A DNA stretch of 60,099 nucleotides from an uncultured Pedobacter sp. (GCF_913776295.1 NZ_CAJYOJ010000070.1:1-60099), one strand, 5' to 3'; positions 42,293 through 52,160 are shown, numbered from the stretch's first letter. The notes: generated by a model not told the origin, from the letters alone. A program made the numbers and translations.

Positions 42293-43297
42293 TTAATCAA
42301 TTAAGCCCATACTAAACTCATCATAGGGGGCACCGGTATCTGTACCCAATGGTACTATGCTTTCCAGTTGTGAAAGATCCGCCGCCGTTAACTCAATGCT
42401 AGTTGCTGCTATGTTTTGTTCCAGATACTTTCTTCGTTTCGTTCCGGGAATTGGTAAAATCCCTTTGCTCATGATCCAGGCTAAAGCCAGCTGTGAAGAA
42501 GTGACGTTTTTTGCCTTCGCCATGTCTTCAATCGCTTTAACTAACTCGATGTTTTTATTAAACATTTCGCCCTGGAAACGTGGAATCGCTCTTCGAAAAT
42601 CGTTTTCAGGCAGGTCGTCGATACTTTTGATCTGTCCCGATAAAAAACCGCGCCCCAGCGGTGAGTAAGCGACGAAGCCGATACCCAGTTCATTTAAGGT
42701 CGCTAATACCCCTCGTTCTTCCACTCTTCTTTCAAATAAAGAATACTCGCTTTGTACGGCGGTAACCGGATGCACGGCATGCGCCCGCCTAACCGTTTCA
42801 GACGATACTTCTGATAAACCGATATAGCCTATCTTACCTTCCTTAACCAGCTCCGCCATGGCTTCAACTGTTTCCTCAATCGGCGTATTTTTATCCAGGC
42901 GGTGCAGGTAATACAGGTCGATGTAGTCGGTATTCAGGTTCCTTAATGAACGCTCTAAAGATTTCTTTACATAATCCTTTTTACCGTTAATGGCCCAGGT
43001 TACTTTATTGTTGTCGTCGATTTCCCAACCAAATTTGGTGGCCAGAATATACTGGTCGCGTTTACCGCTGATAGCTTTAGCGATAAGCTGTTCGTTTTTT
43101 AGCGGTCCGTAAAGATCGGCAGTATCTAAAAAATTACCCCCCAGCTCCAGCGAATGGTGAATCGTCGCGATGGCTTCCTGCTCATCTGCAGGGCCGTACA
43201 TGTGTCCTTCTTCAAAACCCGTCATGCCCATACACCCTAGTCCGATTATTGGGACCACCAAACCCTGGTTGCCCAATGCCATTTGTTTTATTTCCAT
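42293..43297 (-). CDS. Aldo/keto reductase
   Basis: The 334-residue barrel enzyme has the catalytic set visible: Asp and Tyr in NFLDTADLYGPLKNEQLI near residue 50, Lys in YILATKFGWE near 80, and His in DLYYLHRLDKNTP near 120. The NADPH site SKGILPIPGTKRRKYLEQNI is near 285. It reduces aldehydes or ketones; specificity cannot be read. Start 43297 (MEIKQMALGN) is preferred over a longer frame by seven residues. An AraC gene follows closely. The adjacent decayed tetX-like locus is probably unrelated. Confidence 0.92.
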   Translation of the reverse strand: MEIKQMALGNQGLVVPIIGLGCMGMTGFEEGHMYGPADEQEAIATIHHSLELGGNFLDTADLYGPLKNEQLIAKAISGKRDQYILATKFGWEIDDNNKVTWAINGKKDYVKKSLERSLRNLNTDYIDLYYLHRLDKNTPIEETVEAMAELVKEGKIGYIGLSEVSSETVRRAHAVHPVTAVQSEYSLFERRVEERGVLATLNELGIGFVAYSPLGRGFLSGQIKSIDDLPENDFRRAIPRFQGEMFNKNIELVKAIEDMAKAKNVTSSQLALAWIMSKGILPIPGTKRRKYLEQNIAATSIELTAADLSQLESIVPLGTDTGAPYDEFSMGLID

Positions 43298-43406
43298 AAT
43301 CCAAAGATCAGCTGCCAAAATCTTGCAGATGTATGCAAATCCCTGAAGTTTGTAAGCAAATCAAGGAATGAATTTTTTAATGGTAAATTTGATTGGTTAG
43401 AAGGAT

Positions 43407-43416
43407 AAACGTTTGC
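43407..43416. promoter_or_regulatory. LacI-like operator half-site upstream of peptidase gene
   Basis: AAACGTTTGC here matches the core of the palindrome at 46753-46768. It lies about 27 bp upstream of a TAATTTTG -7-like box (43443-43450). A link to the LacI regulator at 45703-46692 is speculative. Confidence 0.3.
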
Positions 43417-43512
43417 ACTTTTCGCTGGTGATAAAATCCTGTTAATTTTGTATCACGATTAATACCAATCGTTTGCTAAAACAGTCTTATTTTTATCGCA
43501 AGATTAACTAAC

Positions 43513-45648
43513 ATGATGAATAAATATTGGCTTACGGTAGTGGCTTGTACTTTGGCCATTACAGCGGATGCTCAACAGAAAGCTTTGACTGTTAAAGATT
43601 ACGAGAGAGCGGAAAGTTTTATGGGCTACAATACGGCAAAGTACATCGATCATGCCAACACGCAACCAAACTGGCTCGAGGGCGATAAATTTTGGTACAG
43701 CACTAAAAGCAATGATACAGAACAAACTTTTCTGGTTGATCCGGTAAAGAATACAAAAACTTTAACTACCGATTACAAAGGTGGTGCAGCAGCATCACGC
43801 CGTGGGGCCAGCCGGAATGAAGTTGTTTCTCCGGATGGGAAAAAAGCCATTTTAATTCAGGATTACAACCTTTTTGTTAAAGAGTTAGCCACCGGAAAAT
43901 TAACTCAGTTAACTACTGATGGCATTAAAGATTATGGTTACGCAACCGATAATGCAGGTTGGAAACATAGCGATGCGCCAATTTTGCGCTGGTCACCTGA
44001 TTCGAAAAAAATTGCCACTTTTCAGCAAGATCAGCGGAATTCGAAAGATATGTATCTTGTAACAACCAATGTTGGAGCACCAACATTAAAAGCCTGGAAA
44101 TATCCCTTGCCTGGCGATAAACAAATTGCAACGATCAGAAGGGTGATCATTGATGTAGAAAATCCAAAAATAATTTCACTTAATATTCCTGCAGATCCAC
44201 ATCGGGCCACCTTAAGCGATGATATCTCGAGCAGTGGCACTTTTGATGATATTGACTGGAAAGCTGATGGTACTGAAGTGGCATTTGTGTCTACTTCCCG
44301 TGATCATAAAAATGAAAAGTTCCGCATAGCCAATGCCACAACAGGTGCCGTTCGTGAAGTTTTCGAAGAAACCGTAAAAACACAGTACGAATCTGGTCAG
44401 GGTGCCATCAACTGGCGCTATCTTCCTGCCTCAAAAGAAATTATCTGGTATTCGGAAAGGGATAACTGGGGACACCTGTATTTATACGATTCGACTAACG
44501 GAAAATTGAAAAACCAGATTACAAAAGGTAATTTTGTAGTTACGCGTTTAATTAAGGTTGACGAAAAGACACGTACACTTTATTTCTTTGCCAATGGCAG
44601 AGAAAAAGGCAATCCTTATTTCAGTTACCTGTATAAAATTGGTTTCGATGGGAAGAATTTGACGCTTCTAACCCCGGAAGTTGGCAATCATCAGGTTGTA
44701 TTTTCGCCATCTTTCCAATATTTTGTAGATAGTTACTCGCAGCCTGATGTTCCTGCCGTTACCGTTTTAAGAAGTATCAAAGGTAAACTGATCAATACGT
44801 TGGAAAAAACAGATGTATCCAGGTTAACCGCTACAGGCTGGAAAGCACCCACACCGGTTTCGGTAAAAGCCAAAGATGGTAAGACCGATATTTACGGCCT
44901 GGTTTTTACGCCAACAAAAATGGATGCCAATCAAAAATATCCGGTTATCGATTATATTTATCCGGGTCCGCAGGGCGGTAGTGTAGGCAGTTGGGCCTTC
45001 ATTGCCTCGCGTGGCGATCACCAGGCTTTGGCCGAGCTGGGCTTTATTGTGGTGGTGATTGAAGGGACCAGTAATCCTGACCGCTCTAAAAGTTTCCATG
45101 ATATGAGCTATGGCAATATGGCTGAGAATACGCTGCCTGATCAGATTGCAGCCATCAGACAACTTTCGGTAAAATATCCCATTGATACCAACAAGGTAGG
45201 CATCTGGGGACATTCGGGCGGAGGGTTTGCCACTGCCGCCGCGATGTTCCGATACCCTGATTTTTTCAAAGTAGGCATTTCCGAATCGGGTAATCACGAC
45301 AATAGGAACTATGAGGACGATTGGGGCGAACGTTACAATGGTTTAGTAGAAAATTCGGATTATGAAGCACAGGCTAACCAAAATTATGCTAAAAATTTAA
45401 AAGGAAAACTGATGTTGGTGCATGGTATGATGGATGATAATGTGCCGCCATACAATACACTTTTAGTTGCGGAAGCCTTGGAAAAAGCGAATAAATCTTT
45501 TGATCTTGTTATTTTTCCGAATAGTGCACATGGTTACGGCGCCTACTCGCCTTATATGATGCGGCGCCGCTGGGATTATTTTGTTCAACATCTTTTGGGG
45601 GCAGAGCCACCTAAAGATTACCAGATGAAGGGATCATTGGTAAGATAA
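43513..45648 (+). CDS. S9B family dipeptidyl peptidase IV-like, exported
   Basis: The 711-residue protein has a signal peptide (to about residue 20, ITADAQ), a beta-propeller region (about 60-450, with WSPDSKKIATFQQDQ and INWRYLPASKEIIWYSERDN) and an alpha/beta-hydrolase domain. The nucleophile Ser is in VGIWGHSGGGFATAAAM, the Asp in MMDDNVPPYN and the His in FPNSAHGYG. It removes dipeptides from N-termini, likely in the periplasm or on the surface, for peptide nutrition. The gene is monocistronic and converges on a LacI regulator, separated by a hairpin at 45655-45690. Confidence 0.92.
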   Translation: MMNKYWLTVVACTLAITADAQQKALTVKDYERAESFMGYNTAKYIDHANTQPNWLEGDKFWYSTKSNDTEQTFLVDPVKNTKTLTTDYKGGAAASRRGASRNEVVSPDGKKAILIQDYNLFVKELATGKLTQLTTDGIKDYGYATDNAGWKHSDAPILRWSPDSKKIATFQQDQRNSKDMYLVTTNVGAPTLKAWKYPLPGDKQIATIRRVIIDVENPKIISLNIPADPHRATLSDDISSSGTFDDIDWKADGTEVAFVSTSRDHKNEKFRIANATTGAVREVFEETVKTQYESGQGAINWRYLPASKEIIWYSERDNWGHLYLYDSTNGKLKNQITKGNFVVTRLIKVDEKTRTLYFFANGREKGNPYFSYLYKIGFDGKNLTLLTPEVGNHQVVFSPSFQYFVDSYSQPDVPAVTVLRSIKGKLINTLEKTDVSRLTATGWKAPTPVSVKAKDGKTDIYGLVFTPTKMDANQKYPVIDYIYPGPQGGSVGSWAFIASRGDHQALAELGFIVVVIEGTSNPDRSKSFHDMSYGNMAENTLPDQIAAIRQLSVKYPIDTNKVGIWGHSGGGFATAAAMFRYPDFFKVGISESGNHDNRNYEDDWGERYNGLVENSDYEAQANQNYAKNLKGKLMLVHGMMDDNVPPYNTLLVAEALEKANKSFDLVIFPNSAHGYGAYSPYMMRRRWDYFVQHLLGAEPPKDYQMKGSLVR

Positions 45649-45654
45649 TTTTTT

Positions 45655-45690
45655 AGCGGCTGTGTTGTTTTTAGTAAGAACACAGCCGCT
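45655..45690. terminator. Hairpin between convergent genes
   Basis: AGCGGCTGTGTT (45655-45666) pairs perfectly with AACACAGCCGCT (45679-45690). It is GC-rich and lies between two convergent stops; the T tract is weak on both sides. Confidence 0.65.
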
Positions 45691-45702
45691 GATTTCAAGT
45701 GA

Positions 45703-46692
45703 TTATATAGATCCGCCTTCGATCAATATAGATTCATCAATAATGGTTTGTGCAAAAGAGCTTCCGGCAATACATCTCATCATTCTGCCAAAGGCCAGTT
45801 TGCCCAGTTTAAAGCCACTGGTTTCTGCATAGGTAATTTCAGGATAAAAAAGTGAAGGGATCATTCCATCACTGATGCTGATTACTCCAAGATCGGCCGG
45901 CGCTTTTAGGCCCATCCGCTGGATGGCTTTCATTGCACCCACCAAAATCTCATCACTCATACAAAAAACAGCAAAACGTTTTTTCTCAAATCCGGGAATC
46001 ATTGATAGGGCAGTTTGCTCTGCTTCTTCCGAATTGTTAGCATGTACAGCCTTAAATTCTACGTAACCTGAAATAATTTCGGTGAATTTTTGCAACCTTA
46101 CCTGCGTAATCGACATATTTTTATCACCAAAAATAGCCAGGACATTTGTAATTCCCTTTTTTAATATTTCATTCGCCGCAATGGTTGCCGCATGTGCATC
46201 TCCAACGCAGATTTTGTTACAGGATTCGTATTTTGGTACCTTGTCAAAAAAAACAACCGGAATCCCCTGTAAATCCAATTTCAGGAAAGGTGCTATTTCT
46301 TTTGTTCCGGAAGTTATGGCAATAAATATTCCCGAAACCCTTTTGTGTCTGCAGCTTTTTAAGATCTCCTGTTCAATCACCGGATCGTTAGCCGAACGGT
46401 AGATAATTACGGTATAACCATCAATGCGTGCATCTTCTTCAATTGCACTGATAAATGAATGGTAAAAAAAGTTTGATAAACTTGGTACAATAACGGCAAA
46501 CTCCTTGCTGCTATGTGTACGAAGGTTAACTGCATAGGGATTGGGATCGTACTCCAGCAATGTGGCTAACTCATTTATCTTTTTTTTGGTTTCCTCTGAA
46601 ATGTCTGGATGGTTTTTCAGTGCCCTGGAAACTGTTGATATACTTACGTTTAACCTTTCTGCAATTTTTTTTAAAGTTGCGTTTTGTTTCAT
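45703..46692 (-). CDS. LacI family regulator of the sucrose/alpha-glucoside locus
   Basis: The 329-residue repressor has the LacI helix-turn-helix at residues 6-30 (TLKKIAERLNVSISTVSRAL), hinge DPNPYAVNLRTHSSK near 50, and a sugar-binding-like core ending with GVISISDGMIPSLFYPEITY. It is divergent from the GH13-MFS-GH100-kinase-SusCD genes, and the 265-bp gap contains three palindromes, including CCGCAAACGTTTGCGG, a typical LacI-family operator. It should therefore repress this locus until its sugar ligand, likely sucrose or a breakdown product, is present. Ligand is inferred. Confidence 0.9.
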   Translation of the reverse strand: MKQNATLKKIAERLNVSISTVSRALKNHPDISEETKKKINELATLLEYDPNPYAVNLRTHSSKEFAVIVPSLSNFFYHSFISAIEEDARIDGYTVIIYRSANDPVIEQEILKSCRHKRVSGIFIAITSGTKEIAPFLKLDLQGIPVVFFDKVPKYESCNKICVGDAHAATIAANEILKKGITNVLAIFGDKNMSITQVRLQKFTEIISGYVEFKAVHANNSEEAEQTALSMIPGFEKKRFAVFCMSDEILVGAMKAIQRMGLKAPADLGVISISDGMIPSLFYPEITYAETSGFKLGKLAFGRMMRCIAGSSFAQTIIDESILIEGGSI

Positions 46693-46698
46693 GGTTTA

Positions 46699-46718
46699 AT
46701 ATTTGGTTACCCAAATAT
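46699..46718. promoter_or_regulatory. Palindrome next to the lacI-like start
   Basis: ATATTTGG and CCAAATAT flank TTAC, a perfect 8-bp inverted repeat starting 7 bp upstream of the regulator ATG. It may be an autoregulatory operator or an mRNA hairpin. Confidence 0.5.
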
Positions 46719-46732
46719 AAGTTTTCCACAAC

Positions 46733-46768
46733 AAACATTTTCGCAAATGTTTCCGCAAACGTTTGCGG
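46733..46768. promoter_or_regulatory. Tandem LacI-type operators
   Basis: AAACATTT-TCGC-AAATGTTT (46733-46752) is followed directly by the perfect palindrome CCGCAAACGTTTGCGG (46753-46768). The second fits the LacI/CcpA-like operator shape with a central CG. They lie about 190 bp before the GH13 ATG and about 40 bp before the regulator gene. Confidence 0.75.
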
Positions 46769-46957
46769 TCGTAATTATTTAGTTTGTATGGTTTTAAATC
46801 TTTTATAAACCTATCTTCATATCATTAAACAGATGAAGCATGTAGGACTAAATTTTCAGCATTGCCAATTCGCAATTACATTAACCAAATATTAAACTAA
46901 AGCACAACATGTAAGTGGCCCGTTCATTTGGGAACTGCCCTGTTGTTATCGAAAAAT

Positions 46958-48721
46958 ATGAGATCCCTGAAACCATTTGTCATTTTAAGTCTTCTTTGCT
47001 ATTTCAGTGCGGGCTATACGCAGCCTGTTTCTAAGAATAATGTATACAGCGAAACGAACAAGCCGGCCTGGTGGAAGGAGGCCGTAGTTTATCAGATTTA
47101 TCCACGGAGTTTTAAAGACAGCGATGGAGATGGTGTGGGTGATTTACGTGGGATTATTTCAAAACTGGATTATTTAAAAAGTCTTGGGATTGATGTGGTA
47201 TGGCTTAACCCGATATTTGCTTCGCCAAATGATGATAATGGCTATGATATTAGTGATTACCGTAGTATCATGAAAGAATTTGGCACTATGCAGGATTTTG
47301 ATGAATTGCTTAGTGGTCTTCATGAAAGAAAGATCAAGCTGGTGCTTGATATGGTACTAAACCATAGTAGTGATGAACATGAATGGTTTAAACAGGCCAG
47401 GTCTTCGCGCAATAGTCCTTACCGTAATTATTATCACTGGTGGCCGGCAGAAAAAGGAAAACCCACACCCCGTTACAGCTTTTTTGATGTAAATAATGAT
47501 GCCTGGAAATACGAGCCTTTAACCAAATCTTATTATCTCCATTACTTTTCGCAAAAACAGCCCGATTTAAATTGGGAAAATGAAAAACTCCGCCGAGAAG
47601 TATATGATATCATGAAGTTTTGGCTTGATAAAGGGATTGATGGTTTAAGGATGGACGCATTCCAATATGTTTCGAAAGATACCACCTGGAAAAAATATCC
47701 CGAAGGCTACGAAAAAAACATCATTAAATATTATGGAATGGGACCACACCTCCATCAATATTTAAAGGAAATGAACCGCACCGTGTTAAGTAAGTACAAT
47801 GTTATGACGGTTGCGGAAGGTGCGGGAAGTACCTTAGCCGATGCACATTCGCTGGTTGATGCAGACCGGCAGGAGTTAAATATGGCTTACCATTTTGAGA
47901 TCATGGATATCGGGAACGATCCCAAAGGTTATAAACTGCCGGATCTGAAAAGGACATTTACCAAATGGGACCATTCGTTTGCGAATGAAGGCTGGCTCGC
48001 CATATTTCTGGGTAACCATGATGTTCCCCGCATGGTGAGCAAATATGGGAATGACAGCAAAGCATTTAAAACGGCATCTTCTAAACTATTAACCACACTG
48101 ATTATGACCATGCGTGGTACGCCCTATTATTTTAATGGAGATGAATTAGGTATGACCAACATCAGGTTTGACAAGATTGAAGATTATCGCGATATCGCAA
48201 CCATAAACGCTTACAAAAATGCAAAAGCCAAAAACGAGGATCTGCCGGCTTTTATGGATAAACAGAAATTCATTTCGAGGGACAATACACGCACCCCATT
48301 TCAGTGGGATACAACATTAAATGCAGGTTTTACCACCGGAACACCATGGATTAAAGTAAACCAAAATTATAAAGAAGTAAATGTTGCTGATGAGGAAAAA
48401 AATCCGGCAAGTGAGCTTACTTATTTTAAAAAGATAGTGGCCTTGCGTAAAGCATTCCCGGTATTGGTTTATGGCAGTTACCAGGTTTTCGATCTTAAAA
48501 ATCCCAGTATCTACTGTTATACACGCAGCCTGTGTAAGGAAAAAGTTTTGGTTGTGTTAAATTTTTCTAAACTCGAAGTCACCTATCAGCTGGATAAAGG
48601 TATCAATACGCTTTCTGCAAAACAACTCATCAACAACTACAGCGGAACAGTGGGCATTGCAAATAATAAATTAAATCTGAAGCCTTGGCAGGCTATTGTT
48701 TATCAACTTAAAAGGTCCTGA
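46958..48721 (+). CDS. GH13 alpha-glucosidase, exported
   Basis: The 587-residue enzyme has a signal peptide (residues 1-21, ending AGYTQ) and a GH13 barrel: WWKEAVVYQIYPRSFKDSDG near 40, NGYDISDYRSIM near 95, LVLDMVLNHSSDEH near 130, nucleophile Asp in GIDGLRMDAFQYV, acid/base Glu in TVAEGAG, and FLGNHDVPR. A C-terminal beta domain ends the protein. The sequence is of the oligo-1,6-glucosidase/alpha-glucosidase subgroup; the context suggests sucrose or related sugars. Start 46958 is preferred because the longer frame begins with TTG and lacks a signal peptide start. One base separates its stop from the MFS ATG. Confidence 0.9.
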   Translation: MRSLKPFVILSLLCYFSAGYTQPVSKNNVYSETNKPAWWKEAVVYQIYPRSFKDSDGDGVGDLRGIISKLDYLKSLGIDVVWLNPIFASPNDDNGYDISDYRSIMKEFGTMQDFDELLSGLHERKIKLVLDMVLNHSSDEHEWFKQARSSRNSPYRNYYHWWPAEKGKPTPRYSFFDVNNDAWKYEPLTKSYYLHYFSQKQPDLNWENEKLRREVYDIMKFWLDKGIDGLRMDAFQYVSKDTTWKKYPEGYEKNIIKYYGMGPHLHQYLKEMNRTVLSKYNVMTVAEGAGSTLADAHSLVDADRQELNMAYHFEIMDIGNDPKGYKLPDLKRTFTKWDHSFANEGWLAIFLGNHDVPRMVSKYGNDSKAFKTASSKLLTTLIMTMRGTPYYFNGDELGMTNIRFDKIEDYRDIATINAYKNAKAKNEDLPAFMDKQKFISRDNTRTPFQWDTTLNAGFTTGTPWIKVNQNYKEVNVADEEKNPASELTYFKKIVALRKAFPVLVYGSYQVFDLKNPSIYCYTRSLCKEKVLVVLNFSKLEVTYQLDKGINTLSAKQLINNYSGTVGIANNKLNLKPWQAIVYQLKRS

Positions 48722-48722
48722 T

Positions 48723-50078
48723 ATGATAATTGCACAAGCAGAAAAACACAAGGGTATCTCATCGGCAGTGAAACTGAGTTTCAGTTCAATCATAGCCATG
48801 AACCTGGGTTTTTTCGGTATACAGTATAGTTTTGGTCTGCAACAAACCAACATGACTCCAATTTATTCCTATCTGGGGGCAAATGCAGATCAGATTCCAC
48901 TGCTAAATCTCGCAGGACCAATGACCGGACTGATTATTCAGCCGATAGTAGGTGCCATGAGCGATAAAACGACAAGTAAATTTGGACGGCGAAGACCATA
49001 TTTTTTAATTGGGGCCATTATATGCAGTATTTGTTTGTTTGCCATGCCCTACAGTAGTTCGATATGGATGGCTGCCGGAATTTTATGGATACTGGATGCG
49101 GGCAACAACATTACCATGGAGCCCTACCGTGCCTTTGTTAGTGATAAGCTCCCGTCAGAGCAGCACGCACTCGGTTTTTTAACACAAAGTTTTTTTACCG
49201 GCCTGGGTATTACGCTTGCTAATCTTACTCCGGGTATTTTAATTGCTGCAGGTTTAATAGGCATACATTCTCGCAGTGGCAACAACATTCCGTATACCAC
49301 TTACGCGGCATTTTTTATCGGTGGGCTGGTATCCATCGGCTCTATCATGTACAGTTGTTTTACCACAAAGGAAACCCCGTTAAGCCCTGAAGAAATTAAA
49401 AAGGTTAAAGCAATGCCGCGGGGTGTTGTCAATATTTTTAAAGATATTATCGAGGCCTTTAAGGTAATGCCTGCAACAATGAAAAAACTTGGCCTGGTTT
49501 ATCTTTTTAACTGGTATGGCATGTTTGTGTACTGGCAGTTTGTAACCCTTTGTTTGGCAAAAACCATTTATAATACCAGTAATGCAGCAGCTGATGGTTT
49601 TGCTTCGGCCCAGCTTTTAACCGGGACCGTAAATGGCGGCTATAATGTGGTTACCTTCATTGTTGCTTTTCCACTTGCTTATTTCGCCAGGAAAATAACA
49701 GCGAAGAAAGTTCACCTCACCAGTTTATTAACAGGAGGTGTTTGTTTGGCTTGTTTGCCGCTAATCCACACTAAAGCTTTGTTGTTGATACCCATTATTG
49801 GTTTGGGCATTGCCTGGGCGAGCATGATGGGTACACCTTATGCCATGCTTGCCGGTAGTATACCGAAAGCAAAAACCGGCATTTTTATGGGTATTCTCAA
49901 CATGTTTATTGTGCTGCCCATGCTTTTAGAAACCATCACTTTTAAATATGTATACCGGTATTTTTTAGGCCATAAGCCCGAAAATGCTATACTGTTTGCC
50001 GGTGGATTGATTATAGCAGCAGGCATAATGGTTTCACTGATCAGCAAGCGTGATATAGGAGGTAATCCCAATGGTTAA
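48723..50078 (+). CDS. MFS sugar permease (SUT/GPH-like)
   Basis: The 451-residue protein has about twelve membrane segments. GAMSDKTTSKFGRRRPYFLI near residue 80 is the loop 2-3 motif, and its GRRRPYF form is typical of sucrose:proton symporters of the SUT/SLC45 group. DAGNNITMEPYRAFVSDKLP near 130 is a second family feature. It should bring sucrose or another disaccharide across the inner membrane. It is embedded between a GH13 and a GH100-like gene, overlapping the latter by 8 bp, which supports disaccharide uptake. Exact substrate is inferred. Confidence 0.85.
   Translation: MIIAQAEKHKGISSAVKLSFSSIIAMNLGFFGIQYSFGLQQTNMTPIYSYLGANADQIPLLNLAGPMTGLIIQPIVGAMSDKTTSKFGRRRPYFLIGAIICSICLFAMPYSSSIWMAAGILWILDAGNNITMEPYRAFVSDKLPSEQHALGFLTQSFFTGLGITLANLTPGILIAAGLIGIHSRSGNNIPYTTYAAFFIGGLVSIGSIMYSCFTTKETPLSPEEIKKVKAMPRGVVNIFKDIIEAFKVMPATMKKLGLVYLFNWYGMFVYWQFVTLCLAKTIYNTSNAAADGFASAQLLTGTVNGGYNVVTFIVAFPLAYFARKITAKKVHLTSLLTGGVCLACLPLIHTKALLLIPIIGLGIAWASMMGTPYAMLAGSIPKAKTGIFMGILNMFIVLPMLLETITFKYVYRYFLGHKPENAILFAGGLIIAAGIMVSLISKRDIGGNPNG
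50057..50062 (+). promoter_or_regulatory. Strong Shine-Dalgarno of the GH100-like gene
   Basis: AGGAGG lies 8 nt before the ATG at 50071, inside the end of the MFS gene. Such a full site is uncommon in this phylum. Confidence 0.65.
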
Positions 50079-51261
50079 TCAAAACGGATATGAGCAGGCA
50101 CTAAAACTGATGGACCGGGCATCAACACCTTCCGGTTTTGTGGCTGCAGTAGAGGAACATGACAATTATAAACGGGTTTGGACGAGGGATGGAGTAATTA
50201 CAAGCATAGCGGCTTTGTTAAGCGGTAACAAAGCACTTATAGGTACTGCCAAATCAACTATCGAAACCATTTTTAACCACCAGCACGAAAGCGGTTTTAT
50301 GCCTTCCAACGTTTCGCCCAGCGATGGATCGGTAAGTTTTGGAGGCACATCAGGCCGGGCCGATAACCCATCTTGGGCAGTGATTGGCTTATCGGCCTAT
50401 ACTATTTTAACAGGCGACAATTCGCTCTGGGAAAAATATGTACATCAAATCGGGCGATGCTTTAGTGTAATGGATGCCTGGGAATTTAATGGTAAACATT
50501 TAATTTATGTTCCGCAGAGTGGAGATTGGGCAGATGAATATATTCAGCATGGGTATGTTCTTTTCGATCAGCTTTTGCGGTTTTGGGCATTAAGACTGGC
50601 ATCAACCTTAACAGGGAATGAGAGTTGGAGCGAAAAAGCGCTGAACATCAGCAATGCGATACAATTAAATTATTGGAAAAGCGAATCGCAAAAGCAGCTT
50701 TATTCGCCTCATCTTATCCATCAGTTAGAGGCAGTTTCTCCGCATTTTTGGTTAATGGGCTTTAATCCGGCCAGGGTTTATCATTATTTTGATCTGCAGG
50801 CCAATACCTTTTGTCTACTGCTTGGTATAGGCAACAGAGAACAAACCAGCAATACCATAGCCTACCTAAAAATGCTGTACAACGATAACCAGGATTTGAT
50901 TCCTTCTTTTCATCCAACAATTGAATGTAGTGACGCAGATATGCAGGAACTGAAAGATAACTATGCCTACTCGTTCCGCAACAAACCCGGTTATTTTCAT
51001 AACGGTGGCCTATGGCCAGTTTGGAACGGCTGGCTTGCGGCTTCATTAAATCATCACCAGGAGTATGACATGGCGCTTAAAATTACTGCTGATATCCATC
51101 GTGCCAACAGCAGCGGCGATTTATTTAATGAGTGCCTTAACGGTATCAATCAATCGCCCTGTGGCATCCCTAATTGTACATGGAGTGCTGCGGGAGCTGT
51201 AATTGCTGAGCAAGCGATTAAAAATGATGCATTTACTAAACTCTTTACATTTAAATTCTAA
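50071..51261 (+). CDS. GH100-like (alkaline/neutral invertase type) glycosidase
   Basis: The 396-residue protein has no signal peptide and so is cytoplasmic. Motifs such as YKRVWTRDGVITSIAALLSG near residue 32, HQHESGFMPSNVSP near 70, VPQSGDWADEYIQHGYVLFD near 145 and GGLWPVWNGWLAA near 310 fit the (alpha/alpha)6 barrel of neutral invertases. It would split imported sucrose into glucose and fructose, which agrees with the fructokinase gene 5 bp downstream. Another (alpha/alpha)6 glycosidase activity is possible. Its start overlaps the MFS gene by 8 bp and uses a strong Shine-Dalgarno. Confidence 0.72.
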   Translation: MVNQNGYEQALKLMDRASTPSGFVAAVEEHDNYKRVWTRDGVITSIAALLSGNKALIGTAKSTIETIFNHQHESGFMPSNVSPSDGSVSFGGTSGRADNPSWAVIGLSAYTILTGDNSLWEKYVHQIGRCFSVMDAWEFNGKHLIYVPQSGDWADEYIQHGYVLFDQLLRFWALRLASTLTGNESWSEKALNISNAIQLNYWKSESQKQLYSPHLIHQLEAVSPHFWLMGFNPARVYHYFDLQANTFCLLLGIGNREQTSNTIAYLKMLYNDNQDLIPSFHPTIECSDADMQELKDNYAYSFRNKPGYFHNGGLWPVWNGWLAASLNHHQEYDMALKITADIHRANSSGDLFNECLNGINQSPCGIPNCTWSAAGAVIAEQAIKNDAFTKLFTFKF

Positions 51262-51266
51262 GACCT

Positions 51267-52160
51267 GTGAAAAATATAGCAAAAGTTTTAGTAGTAGGAG
51301 AACTCCTTGCTGACATCATATCAGAGGGCAATATAGAATCTCTTGCATCGCCATCACGTTTTCTGGTCAGCCAGGGCGGAAGCTCAGCCAACTTATGTGC
51401 TAATTTAAAATGGTTAGGTGTTGATGCTGAACTTATTGCTACGGTAGGTAACGATAATCTGGGTACTTATCTCATTCGTGAATTAAAATCTGTTGGGATA
51501 GCTGATACCTATATAAGCCGTACTTCTGACGAAAAAACCAGCATTGTATTGGTGGGTAAAAACTCTGGAACACCCGATTTTATCGCTTACCGAAGTGCCG
51601 ATATGATCATTAAAAGGATGGATGAAAACATCATTGCGGCCTGCGGTATCCTGCATACTACTGCTTTCGCATTGAGCAAAGAACCGGCACGGAGCAATAT
51701 TCTACATGCTTTCGAAAAGGCCCATCAACTAGGTAAATATTTATCGGTTGACTGGAATTATGCGCCATCCATATGGAATGGGGATGATGGACAAGATATA
51801 TTCAGAATGCTAAGCAGGCTTAATATACTACTAAAAATAAGTACGGATGATCTGGAACGTTTTACCGGTCTGCAACTGGATACGGAACAGGCCATGCAAT
51901 GGTTAAATCATTTTAATGCAAAAGTGATATGCCTTACCTGCGGTAAAGATGGTGTTTGGTTTAAGTTACAAAACCATCAATGGCAATACAAACCGGCACT
52001 CCAGGTTGAATCGGTAATTGGCGTAACCGGCGCCGGAGATGCCTTTTGGGCTGGTTTCCTTACTTATTTTATACAGGGTAAATCCATTGAGGAAAGTATG
52101 GACAATGCATTATTAATTGCCAGGCAAAAAATAGAAAAACCCCATCCGCTTTATAAATAA
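51267..52160 (+). CDS. PfkB family sugar kinase, probable fructokinase
   Basis: The 297-residue ribokinase-fold enzyme starts with GTG (51267) and has VVGELLADIISEGN near residue 9, SQGGSSANLCANLKWLGVDA near 35 and the PfkB signature VIGVTGAGDAFWAGFLTYF near 250 with the catalytic Asp in GAGDAFWAGF. It should phosphorylate fructose released by the invertase-like or GH13 enzymes. It follows the GH100-like gene by 5 bp and precedes susC-like by 105 bp. Fructose as substrate is deduced from context. Confidence 0.85.
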   Translation: MKNIAKVLVVGELLADIISEGNIESLASPSRFLVSQGGSSANLCANLKWLGVDAELIATVGNDNLGTYLIRELKSVGIADTYISRTSDEKTSIVLVGKNSGTPDFIAYRSADMIIKRMDENIIAACGILHTTAFALSKEPARSNILHAFEKAHQLGKYLSVDWNYAPSIWNGDDGQDIFRMLSRLNILLKISTDDLERFTGLQLDTEQAMQWLNHFNAKVICLTCGKDGVWFKLQNHQWQYKPALQVESVIGVTGAGDAFWAGFLTYFIQGKSIEESMDNALLIARQKIEKPHPLYK

